A stretch of DNA of 15,466 bases, taken from JAYZAP01 sp964645285. Lineage in GTDB: Bacteria > Pseudomonadota > Alphaproteobacteria > JAAXGF01. The notes under the pieces were generated by a model. It ran no database searches and had not been told where the DNA came from. It saw only the letters and a program-made list of their open reading frames with translations. A program made the position numbers and the translations under genes. Shown in pieces: positions 1-7,077 of the stretch. Every line of letters begins with the position of its first letter. Position 1 is the first letter of the stretch. The DNA is taken from positions 1-15,466 of the forward strand of contig CAZYDR010000087.1 of assembly GCA_964645285.1 (NCBI GenBank), in the 5' to 3' direction.

Positions 1-583
1 GGCGCATGGCCGGGATGCTCTCGCCGCCGACCCAGATCGGCGGGTGGGGTTTCTGCACCGGCTTGGGCTCGAAGATGACATCGGCGAAGCGTACATGCTC
101 GCCGTCGAAGCGCGGGTTGTCCTCGGTCCACAACAGCTTGAACACCTCGAGGTATTCGTCGGTCACCCGGCCGCGCTCCTTGAACGACGGCGCCTGGACC
201 GCCTCAAACTCTTCTTCCAGCCAACCGACGCCGATGCCGAGAACCATGCGCCCGCCCGACAGCACGTCGATGGTGGCGATGGTTTTGGCCATGTGCATGG
301 CGCCGCGCAACGGCATCACCGTCACCGACGAGACCAGCCGCGCGGTGGTGGTGATGGCGGCGAGATAGGCCATGTAAGTGAACTGCTCCACGCACTCACC
401 CCAGCCGCTCACCGCGCCGCTCTCGGAATAGGGATACCGCGAGCCGATGGCGCCGGGGATGACGATGTGGTCCGACACGGTGAGATAGGAGAAGCCCAGC
501 CCCTCGGCCCGCTCGATCCGAGTTGCCAGCGCCGCTCGCGTCGCCTGGGGCCCGGTCTCGGGAATGCCCATTCCGATTTTCAT
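1..583 (-). CDS. LLM-class flavin/F420-dependent oxidoreductase (3' end outside window)
   Basis: About 194 N-terminal residues are visible; the C-terminal part lies beyond the left edge. The translation begins MKIGMGIPETGP and shows the order typical of the luciferase-like monooxygenase (LLM) fold: an early SYLTVSDHI strand, a TTARLVSSVTVMPLRG core, then the motif DVLSGGRMVLGIGVGWLEEEF and later KPHPPIWVGGES, where such proteins bind flavin or F420. The family carries out hydride transfer or monooxygenation using FMN or F420; the substrate cannot be told. The ATG at 583 forms a 4-base ATGA overlap with the stop of the upstream PLP-enzyme gene, and a GGAG lies about eight bases before it, so the start is well supported and translation is probably coupled. 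It is the most distal visible gene of the minus-strand operon. The family call is firm; the choice of F420 over FMN is not. Confidence 0.9.
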   Translation of the reverse strand, partial: MKIGMGIPETGPQATRAALATRIERAEGLGFSYLTVSDHIVIPGAIGSRYPYSESGAVSGWGECVEQFTYMAYLAAITTTARLVSSVTVMPLRGAMHMAKTIATIDVLSGGRMVLGIGVGWLEEEFEAVQAPSFKERGRVTDEYLEVFKLLWTEDNPRFDGEHVRFADVIFEPKPVQKPHPPIWVGGESIPAMR

Positions 584-2010
584 GCCGGCTGCTCCAAATT
601 CCGCTCCAGCGCCCCGACCAATAGTCTTCGCAGCTCCGGTAGGTCGACGCCCTCCGCAGTGGCCTGCGATCCCGCGCCGCCGTAGAACGAGCCGCTGGCC
701 GCAACCGTGTTGGGTGGGTTGTTGGCGTAGCCCACGGCCTCGGCCAGATCGCTCGCGAAGCGCTCGACCACGCCGGGCTGGGTTTGCGGGCCGGTGACGC
801 ACATGTGGAGCGCGCTGGGGTATTGCTGGCCGTTGAAGCGCCAGCCCAGGGTCCGCATGTGGTCGTTGACGTGGTAGATGTCGAACACATCCGAGGTGAA
901 GGAGAAGCAGAAAGTCGGGCTGCCGAGCAGGCGCAGTTCGGGCGTGGCCTTGACCGCGTCCTGCATGGCGAAGGCGGTCTCGAAGATGCCCTTGGCCCGC
1001 TCCAGATAACCCGCGCGCCCGAGGCTGACCATGGAGGCCCAGGTGGCGGCGAGCAGGCCGCCCGAGCGGCTGCCGCTGATGCCCGGCGAGGCGTACATGC
1101 CGCCGGGCCAGATCGGGTGGCTGAAGAACTGGCCGGTGCGCAGTTCCTTGTGGCGATAGAGCACCACCGAGGTGCCCTTGAGGGCATAGCCGTACTTATG
1201 GGTATCGGCGGAGATCGAGGTGACGCCGGGCAGGCGGAAGTCGAACACCGGAATGTCGTAGCCCAGCACCTGGCCCCAGGGCAGGATGAAACCACCGAGG
1301 CAGCCGTCCACATGGAGGCCGATGCCGTGGGCCACCGCCAGGTCCGACAGCGCCGCCATGGGATCGACGGTGCCGTAGGGGTAATTGCCCGCCGAGCCGA
1401 CCAGGGCGATGGTATTGGGCGTGATGGCCTTGGCCACGAAGTCCACATCGACGCCCATGGTTACCGGGTCGATGGGGGCGTGGATCACTTTGACGCCGAA
1501 GTAATAGGCGCCCTTGTCGAAGGCCGCATGAGCGGTCACCGGCAAAATCATCTCCGGCTCGGTAATGCCTTTGGTCTCGCGGAAATACTCCCGGTAGGCC
1601 AGCACCGCGCTAATGATGCTTTCGGTGCCGCCGGTGCCGACCACGCCGCAGGGCTCCTGACCCGGCGTGTCTTGGGCTACCGCGCCGCCATGAAGCATAT
1701 CCAGGGTCATGGCGATAATTTCCGCCTCGAAGCGGGTCTGGCTCGGACACATGTCCCGCTGCAGGGCGTTGACGTGGGAGTATTCGGCGAAGACCTCATT
1801 GAGAAAAGCGTAGTGCTCGCGGTCGCCGCAATAGATGGTTCCCGAACACTTGCCGTCTTCCCATATCTTGTCCTCCCGGTTCGCCATGTCGCGCGCTTGG
1901 CGCAGCACCTCATGGCGGTCCACCGCCTCGCCGGGGATGGCGTGGAGCGCGCCGTAACGCTCGGCGTAGGGGTAGGACAACTTGGGATTGGGCTTGAGTT
2001 TGTCCGACAT
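580..2010 (-). CDS. PLP-dependent lyase/decarboxylase, sphingosine-1-phosphate-lyase-like
   Basis: This is a 476-residue fold-type I PLP enzyme of the group II decarboxylase superfamily. The GTGGTES phosphate-cup loop is at residues 125-131, the stacking His at 161 (TAHAAFDKGAYYFG), the pyridine-binding Asp at 235 (HVDGCLGG) and the Schiff-base Lys at 272 in SADTHKYGYALKG. The THKYG context is that of sphingosine-1-phosphate lyase more than of glutamate decarboxylase. The family cleaves a phosphorylated long-chain amino alcohol into an aldehyde and phosphoethanolamine, or decarboxylates amino acids. No N-terminal membrane helix is seen, so it should be a soluble bacterial homologue. The ATG at 2010 follows a GGGAG and lies one base after the stop of the FGGY kinase. 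The 3' end overlaps the oxidoreductase start by four bases. Adjacency to a kinase fits a phosphorylated substrate, but true sphingoid substrates are not implied. Confidence 0.92.
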   Translation of the reverse strand: MSDKLKPNPKLSYPYAERYGALHAIPGEAVDRHEVLRQARDMANREDKIWEDGKCSGTIYCGDREHYAFLNEVFAEYSHVNALQRDMCPSQTRFEAEIIAMTLDMLHGGAVAQDTPGQEPCGVVGTGGTESIISAVLAYREYFRETKGITEPEMILPVTAHAAFDKGAYYFGVKVIHAPIDPVTMGVDVDFVAKAITPNTIALVGSAGNYPYGTVDPMAALSDLAVAHGIGLHVDGCLGGFILPWGQVLGYDIPVFDFRLPGVTSISADTHKYGYALKGTSVVLYRHKELRTGQFFSHPIWPGGMYASPGISGSRSGGLLAATWASMVSLGRAGYLERAKGIFETAFAMQDAVKATPELRLLGSPTFCFSFTSDVFDIYHVNDHMRTLGWRFNGQQYPSALHMCVTGPQTQPGVVERFASDLAEAVGYANNPPNTVAASGSFYGGAGSQATAEGVDLPELRRLLVGALERNLEQPA

Positions 2011-2011
2011 G

Positions 2012-3541
2012 TCAGCTCCCGCTATTTAGGGCAGTGAAAATTGAAATGTTGTTCTCGAACGCCGCAATGAACTGGGCGTGCATGGTTTCATAGCGATCCC
2101 GGTGCTCGGCCCGGGGATCGTGAACCTGTTTGACGTGCAGGAAATCATCGCCGGCCTCGGGGCTCAAATAGCCCAGACGGACCAGGGCGCGCAGCGCCAA
2201 TCCCTTGCACGACGAAAACCGTGACTCGGCCATCTGATGGACCGGCCGGTCGAGAATGTCGGCGATGATTTGTGGCCAGACATCCGACTGGGCGCCGCCG
2301 CCGGCGAACATCAATTGTTCGAAGGGGGCGCCGACGAAACCCTCTACCGCGTCATTGAGCCAACGCAGATTGAAGGCGATGCCTTCGAGCAGGGCGCGGA
2401 CCATGTGGTCACGGCTGGTGTCAACGGAGATATTGAGAAACCCCGACCGCGCCGCGGAGTTCGACGCCGGCGAGCCGGCGCCGTTGATCCACGGCAGGAA
2501 AAGCAACCCATCGGCCCCCGGCGGGGTACTCCGTACGGTTTCGTCGATGGCTTTGAGGCTGTCATCCAGGGTCTGGTCGGGAAACAGCATCTGGCCGAGC
2601 ATGAGCTCCAGCACCTTGCCGCCCATGCCGTTCTCGGCCATTACCATGTGGCGGCCGGGATAGGGCGTCGGCATGGATGCAATGCGGCGGACTAGATCGG
2701 ACTTAAGGCCACCGACCAGAGCCGAGATGTTTGTCGTGGTGCCGATGGAAATGCCGGCCCGGCCCGGCTCCAACGCACCGGTGCCGAGCGCCACCGCATG
2801 ATTGTCGTTGACCCCGCCAAGCACCTTGACGCCGGGTGGTAGGCCGAGTTCGGCGGCGACCTCGGGCAGCACGTTGCCAATCACCGCCTCAAGATCGAGC
2901 AGAGGCGGCAGCTTGTCTTCGCCGATGCCGACCAACGCCATCAACTCCGGATCGTAAGCCGTCACGTTGGTGGTGCGATTGTCGGTTAGCATCATCTTGT
3001 AGACGCTGGCCTGATTGGCCGCGATAACGCCGGTAAAGCGCAGGTTGAGGAAATCGACGGGTTCGAGAAAGGCGCGGATGCGGTCATATGTCGCCGGCTC
3101 GCCATGTTTGAAATAGAGCATGTGGGCCAGGGTGTCGCGGCCCTCGGGCGACGGTATCAGGCCGTGAATTTTCGTCCAGGTTTCCCGCGCTCCCGGCGTG
3201 TTCTCAACCACGGCCTTGGCGTAGGGTGCCCCTCGGGTATCGCGCCACAACAGCATGTTGGCCGCCGCGTTGCCGTCCCCCTCGACCGGGATCATGGAGG
3301 AATACTGGCTGCTGCACGACACGCCGACAATCGCGACGCTATCGGCGCCGGCAAGGGCATGACCGCAGGCGCTCTTCACCGCCTCCCACAGTTGGTGCGG
3401 CGACTGCTCGGCGACGCCGCCGGGGCCGAGCAACAACTCAATGTCGGCGGCGCCGGTACCGTGCAGGGCGCCGCCGTGATCGACTACCGCCGCCTTGACC
3501 GTACTCGATCCGGAATCGACTGCCAGGATCGCCGGGATCAT
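2012..3541 (-). CDS. FGGY-family carbohydrate kinase
   Basis: The predicted 509-residue sugar/polyol kinase has two actin-like domains. It starts MIPAILAVDSGSSTVKAAVVD, with the phosphate-binding Asp9 and Lys16. The catalytic base is probably Asp246 in GGVNDNHAVALG, followed by SIGTTTNIS (265-273), LLFLPWINGAGSP (346-358, replacing the usual LPYLxGERxP) and the second FGGY signature around FAGGGAQSDVWPQ (412-424). The family transfers the ATP gamma-phosphate to a sugar or polyol (xylulokinase, glycerol kinase, fuculokinase and relatives); the substrate cannot be read from sequence. The start at 3541 is preferred because it makes an ATGA overlap with the upstream amidase stop and begins the conserved first strand; a GTG nine codons earlier only adds an unconserved tail. 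No strong Shine-Dalgarno precedes it, which fits translational coupling. One base separates its stop from the PLP-lyase start, suggesting linked steps. Confidence 0.93.
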   Translation of the reverse strand: MIPAILAVDSGSSTVKAAVVDHGGALHGTGAADIELLLGPGGVAEQSPHQLWEAVKSACGHALAGADSVAIVGVSCSSQYSSMIPVEGDGNAAANMLLWRDTRGAPYAKAVVENTPGARETWTKIHGLIPSPEGRDTLAHMLYFKHGEPATYDRIRAFLEPVDFLNLRFTGVIAANQASVYKMMLTDNRTTNVTAYDPELMALVGIGEDKLPPLLDLEAVIGNVLPEVAAELGLPPGVKVLGGVNDNHAVALGTGALEPGRAGISIGTTTNISALVGGLKSDLVRRIASMPTPYPGRHMVMAENGMGGKVLELMLGQMLFPDQTLDDSLKAIDETVRSTPPGADGLLFLPWINGAGSPASNSAARSGFLNISVDTSRDHMVRALLEGIAFNLRWLNDAVEGFVGAPFEQLMFAGGGAQSDVWPQIIADILDRPVHQMAESRFSSCKGLALRALVRLGYLSPEAGDDFLHVKQVHDPRAEHRDRYETMHAQFIAAFENNISIFTALNSGS

Positions 3542-4947
3542 TCGAGAGGTGGTCGCTTGTCGGCCCACGGCATGATCTGCTCGAATGCGCGCGAGGCCTG
3601 GAGTACCCGCAGGTCATGGAACCGGCCGCCGACGATCTGCAGGCCGATGGGCAGGCCGCCCGAGGTAAAGCCGCAGGGGCAGGTCGCCGCCGGCGACCAG
3701 GTCAGGTTGAATGGGTAGGAGAACCCGGCCCAGCGAATCCAGTCCCAGTCGTGCTGTTCCCAATGCTCGGGAATAATCAGATCGGCGGGGAAGGCGGCGA
3801 CCGACAGGCTTGGCGTCAGCAACAGATCGTAGCGCTCGAAGAACATCTGGACCTTGGCGTAGAGGCTGTGGCGTTGGGTTTGGGCCAGGGCGTAGTCGAC
3901 CCCCGAATAGGTCATGCCGTCGCGGGCGCAGGCGACCATGCCGGGGTCCATGCGGTCTTCCCACTCGTCGAGCAGCGGGGCTAGGTTGGCGGCGGTCGCC
4001 ACCGACCAGATAATCCGTTCCATGTCGTGGGTGTCGCCCCAGTCGATATCGACCTCCTCGACTATGACCCCGGCGGCCTCGAGCGCCTTCGCCGCCGCGG
4101 CCACGGAGGAGGCGATCTCGCTGTCCACGGGCAGATATCCCAGGTCCGGGCTGTAGGCCACGCGCAAGCCCTTGATGCCGTCGTCAATACGGCCCACGTA
4201 ATCGGCGGGCGGCGCTTCCAGGCTGGCCTGGTCAAGGTCGTCGGGTCCGGCCATGGCGTGAAGCATCATGGCCGCGTCGGTTACCGTTCGGGTCATGGGG
4301 CCGACGTGTGACGAGTGGTTGTTGTTGACCTGGCGCCCGTACGGCACCCGGCCATAGGACGGCTTCAGGCCGTAAATGCCGCAGAACGCCGCCGGCATGC
4401 GGATCGAGCCGGCGCCGTCGGAGCCCTGGTGAATCGGGCCGATACCGGCGGCGGCGCAGATCGCCGCGCCGGTGCTTGAGCCGCCGGCGTTGAAGCCGTG
4501 CTTCCACGGATTGTGCGAGACCCCGGTGACCGGGCTCTTGCCGCAGCCCATCCAACCGAACTCGGGGGTCGTGGTCTTGCCCAGGGATATCGCCCCGGCG
4601 GCCGCCAGGCGGCCAACGAAAGTGGCGTCTTCTTCGGGGATGCGGTCGGCATGGACGTGGGAGCCGCTCATGGTGCGCACACCCTTGGTCAGGGCCAGGT
4701 CCTTGATCGATGTCGGCACGCCGTGAAGCGGCCCCAGGGCGTCGCCGTCCATAACCGCCTGCTCGGCCTTGCGCGCGGCGTCCATGGCCGCCTCCGGCGT
4801 CGCCGTGCAGATCGCGTTGAGTTTGGGGTTGAGATCGTCGAGGCGGGCCAGGGTGGTTTCCATGACCTCGACCGGCGACAGTTCCCTGGTGGTGATCAGG
4901 CCAACCAGTTCGCTGGCCGGGGTGTAGGCGAGGTCGGTCTTGTCCAT
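3538..4947 (-). CDS. Amidase-signature hydrolase (second of tandem pair)
   Basis: This 469-residue amidase-signature enzyme hydrolyses a carboxamide or related C-N bond with a Ser-cisSer-Lys triad. The triad is readable as Lys82 (PTSIKDLALTKG), cis-Ser157 (NAGGSSTGAA) and nucleophile Ser181 (GSDGAGSIRMPA), with the usual 24-residue Ser-Ser spacing. Two positions depart from consensus: GGSSTG in place of GGSSGG and GSDGAG in place of GSDTGG/GSDSGG, which may alter the oxyanion loop. The substrate is unknown; a GatA role is unlikely because no gatB or gatC is nearby. The ATG at 4947 has a GGAG nine bases upstream, within the 12-base gap after the first amidase. The product shares an overall plan with that neighbour (LSPVEVMET against LSPVELMEA near the N-terminus), so the two probably arose by an old duplication. 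Its 3' end overlaps the kinase start by four bases. Confidence 0.93.
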   Translation of the reverse strand: MDKTDLAYTPASELVGLITTRELSPVEVMETTLARLDDLNPKLNAICTATPEAAMDAARKAEQAVMDGDALGPLHGVPTSIKDLALTKGVRTMSGSHVHADRIPEEDATFVGRLAAAGAISLGKTTTPEFGWMGCGKSPVTGVSHNPWKHGFNAGGSSTGAAICAAAGIGPIHQGSDGAGSIRMPAAFCGIYGLKPSYGRVPYGRQVNNNHSSHVGPMTRTVTDAAMMLHAMAGPDDLDQASLEAPPADYVGRIDDGIKGLRVAYSPDLGYLPVDSEIASSVAAAAKALEAAGVIVEEVDIDWGDTHDMERIIWSVATAANLAPLLDEWEDRMDPGMVACARDGMTYSGVDYALAQTQRHSLYAKVQMFFERYDLLLTPSLSVAAFPADLIIPEHWEQHDWDWIRWAGFSYPFNLTWSPAATCPCGFTSGGLPIGLQIVGGRFHDLRVLQASRAFEQIMPWADKRPPLE

Positions 4948-4959
4948 GATGATTGTCTC

Positions 4960-6381
4960 CTAAAGAACTGGTCGGCGCGTGGCGTCGTCCATCCAGGGTT
5001 GGCGTTGTTCCAGGGCTCGGGCAACCCGAAAAGCGGTGACGTCGTCGTAGGGCCGGGCGACGATCTGAATACCCGTGGGCGAGCCGCCCGGCGTCGAACC
5101 GGACGGCACCGCCAGGACCGGGCAACGGCCGTACATGTTGAACAGCCCGGTCATGGCCCAGTCGCTGGCCCCCACGGGCTTGCCGTTGACCCTTAAGGAG
5201 TCGTCCCACGGCTTCATGTCGGCGGCAACCACGACGGTCGATACTGTCGGGCAGATGAAGGCGTCGAATTGTTTGAACAGGGGACCAAAATGGTCCCACC
5301 AGACTCGTCCGGCGACAGTCATGGAACGGTGGAATTGGGCCGCCGTCAGCTTGTCGTTGGCAGCGGCGAAATAGGGCGTGTAGTCGGTGACTTCGTCCGG
5401 GTGGTCGCGCACCGCGTTGACGAAATCATCGGCATAGATATGGCCGCCCCAGGCGTGGGCGGCGTCCACCGCCTCGGCGGCCCAGCCGGTATCGACTTCG
5501 ACGACCTCGGCTCCGGCCGCCGCCAGCACCTCAAGCGTTCGCCGGGTTTCGCGCTGGATATCCTCGGCCACCTCGAAACAGCCCAGGTCCATGGACCAGG
5601 CGATGCGCATTCCCTTGATCCCCTTCAGATCACGAGGGATCCTCATCTTCGGGCGCACCGTGTTGTGGTCCAGCGGGTGGGGCCCGGCCATGACGTTCTG
5701 CATCAGCACGCAGTCGTCCACCGTTCGGGTCATGGGGCCGACGTGAAAATAGCTGTCGTTGTTGTAGGCCGGGCTGTTGGGGTTGCGCCCGTAGGGCGGC
5801 TTGTAGCCGACCACGCCGCACAGCGCCGCCGGGTGACGGATCGAGCCGCCGCTGTCGGAGCCGGTGGCCAGGGTCGCGCTGCCCGCCGCCAGGGCCGCCC
5901 CCGAGCCGCCCGACGAAGCGCCGCAGGTATAGTCCGGGTTCCACGGGTTGCGGGTCACGCCGTAAGCCTTGGAATAACACACCCAGGCCCAGACAAACTC
6001 CGGGCAGGTGGTGCGGGCGTGGACGATGGCCCCGGCCCGGATCAGCCGCTCGGCCGACGGGTTGGTATGGCCGCCCACATGGTTGGCCGGTACCAGGGAG
6101 CCGGCAGTGCCGGGTTTGCCGAGAATGGCGGTGTCGTCCTTGACCGCCAGGGGCAGCCCCTCAAGCGCTCGGACCCGGCCGCCGGGCTTGGCGTATTTCG
6201 CCTCGGCCTTGCGCGCCTTGGCCCGGGCCTCGTCGTAATAGCGCGCGGCGAAGGCGTTGATAATCGGCTCGACGGCCTCGGCCCGGGAGATTACCGCCTC
6301 CATCAGTTCCACCGGCGACAGGGTCCGCGCCTTGAATTGGGTAATAGCTTCGGTGGCCGGCAAATAGGCGAGATCGGTCAT
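4960..6381 (-). CDS. Amidase-signature hydrolase (first of tandem pair)
   Basis: This 473-residue amidase-signature enzyme has the complete triad: Lys81 (LPLAVKDDTA), cis-Ser156 (TCGASSGGSGAA) and nucleophile Ser180 (GSDSGGSIRHPAALCG). The C-terminal TPGGSPTGIQIVARPYDD strand, which packs on the core in GatA-like and amide-hydrolysing relatives, is also present. It should be a soluble cytoplasmic enzyme cleaving a small amide; the substrate is unknown. The ATG at 6381 is supported by a strong GAGGAGGAG Shine-Dalgarno just upstream. It lies 59 bases after the small membrane-protein gene and 12 bases before the second amidase, all in one direction, so it is probably the first enzyme of the operon. 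Unlike its tandem partner, it keeps the consensus residues around both serines. Confidence 0.94.
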   Translation of the reverse strand: MTDLAYLPATEAITQFKARTLSPVELMEAVISRAEAVEPIINAFAARYYDEARAKARKAEAKYAKPGGRVRALEGLPLAVKDDTAILGKPGTAGSLVPANHVGGHTNPSAERLIRAGAIVHARTTCPEFVWAWVCYSKAYGVTRNPWNPDYTCGASSGGSGAALAAGSATLATGSDSGGSIRHPAALCGVVGYKPPYGRNPNSPAYNNDSYFHVGPMTRTVDDCVLMQNVMAGPHPLDHNTVRPKMRIPRDLKGIKGMRIAWSMDLGCFEVAEDIQRETRRTLEVLAAAGAEVVEVDTGWAAEAVDAAHAWGGHIYADDFVNAVRDHPDEVTDYTPYFAAANDKLTAAQFHRSMTVAGRVWWDHFGPLFKQFDAFICPTVSTVVVAADMKPWDDSLRVNGKPVGASDWAMTGLFNMYGRCPVLAVPSGSTPGGSPTGIQIVARPYDDVTAFRVARALEQRQPWMDDATRRPVL

Positions 6382-6440
6382 GGCACTCCTCCTCTTCGGG
6401 GGTGAGTTTAGAGGCCGCCGCGCCGTCTGTCGCCGGAGAT

Positions 6441-6980
6441 TCAGGGATTGTCTGTGTCGATGGTGAACTCGGTGGTGACTTTGTCGTGTTCATCGACATG
6501 CTGGTAGATCGCCCCGACCCGATAAAGCGGCTCGCAGCTAAAGCCCTCGTTATAGTCGCGGCAGATCGTCTCGCCCTCAATCTTCCAGCGGCCGGACCAC
6601 TTCCAGGCTTCGGGATTCGCTGACGGCCCGCCACTGCCCTTGATCTGGCCCTCCGCGCTGTTGCTTTCGCGATACCCATACCAGGTACGCTTATCGTAAT
6701 ATTTGCCGCTGTGGGTTTGATCGCTGAACAGCACCTCAAGCTCTTGCGCCGTGACCACGACGGCGTTGTCCGGCAGGTCGTCCAGCCTCGGGTCGCCGAA
6801 CATGACAATCCACAACGGCGTTCCCGCAAGCATCAGATAAAGGTAGGCGAGACCGATGGCGGGAACCCCGACCGTGACGGCCATGGCCCATTGCCGGCGG
6901 AGCGCCACTTTAACGGTGGCGACCACCAGGCCGAGGATCGCCGCGCCGATAAACACAATAACGCCAACGCCGTACCACAT
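6441..6980 (-). CDS. Small membrane protein with extracytoplasmic C-terminal domain, function unknown
   Basis: I do not recognise a characterised family for this 179-residue protein. Residues about 3-26 and 32-53 are two hydrophobic helices separated by a short positive stretch (KVALRRQ), so both ends probably face the same side. The remaining ~120 residues are polar and contain a WSGRWKIEGETICRDY...SCEPLYRVG pattern with Cys140 and Cys149. This resembles small alphaproteobacterial periplasmic domains of the DUF995 type, in which a short beta sheet carries a conserved W-x-I...C...C pattern; that resemblance is from memory and tentative. An AGAGGAG Shine-Dalgarno precedes the ATG at 6980. It lies first in the minus-strand block, 59 bases upstream of the first amidase, and faces the divergent M81 peptidase gene. 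Co-transcription with the amidases is likely but not certain given the wider gap. Confidence 0.75.
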   Translation of the reverse strand: MWYGVGVIVFIGAAILGLVVATVKVALRRQWAMAVTVGVPAIGLAYLYLMLAGTPLWIVMFGDPRLDDLPDNAVVVTAQELEVLFSDQTHSGKYYDKRTWYGYRESNSAEGQIKGSGGPSANPEAWKWSGRWKIEGETICRDYNEGFSCEPLYRVGAIYQHVDEHDKVTTEFTIDTDNP

Positions 6981-7077
6981 GGTTGTTCTCCTCTGGGAGA
7001 TGGCACCAGTTTAGATGTTACCGCATCGCTTGTCACCGTGATAGAACGGGTGCCGGTAAGTTTGTGAGGTAAATACC
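6981..7077. promoter_or_regulatory. Divergent intergenic region between membrane-protein operon and M81 peptidase
   Basis: These 97 bases separate two divergent genes, so they must hold promoters for both. I could not pick out -35/-10 boxes with good spacing on either strand. The plus-strand gene has a GAGGT Shine-Dalgarno at 7066-7070, inside a 10-bp palindrome GGTAAATACC (7068-7077) that touches the ATG. A second GGTAA copy lies at 7055-7059. The palindrome could be chance. Confidence 0.4.

Noticed and set aside
580..2010. True sphingosine-1-phosphate lyase or glutamate decarboxylase
   Set aside because: No transmembrane anchor or sphingolipid genes nearby, and the THKYG context differs from GadB; only the superfamily assignment is safe.
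784..2037. A 417-codon plus-strand open frame opposite the PLP-lyase gene
   Set aside because: It is a GC-driven antisense shadow; the opposite strand carries unmistakable PLP-enzyme motifs and the antisense translation is low-complexity His/Gly/Ala/Arg-rich.
3542..3568. Extended start of the FGGY kinase at a GTG nine codons upstream
   Set aside because: The extra residues (MGRQATTSR) are unlike family N-termini, while the ATG at 3541 forms an ATGA overlap and begins the conserved first strand.
4232..5299. A 355-codon minus-strand frame across the two amidases
   Set aside because: Out of frame with both amidases and rich in Arg/Gly/His; it is a frame shadow.
5269..6405. A 378-codon plus-strand open frame opposite the first amidase
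   Set aside because: Same cause: no recognisable motif, while the minus strand has the full amidase triad, a strong ribosome site and operon spacing.
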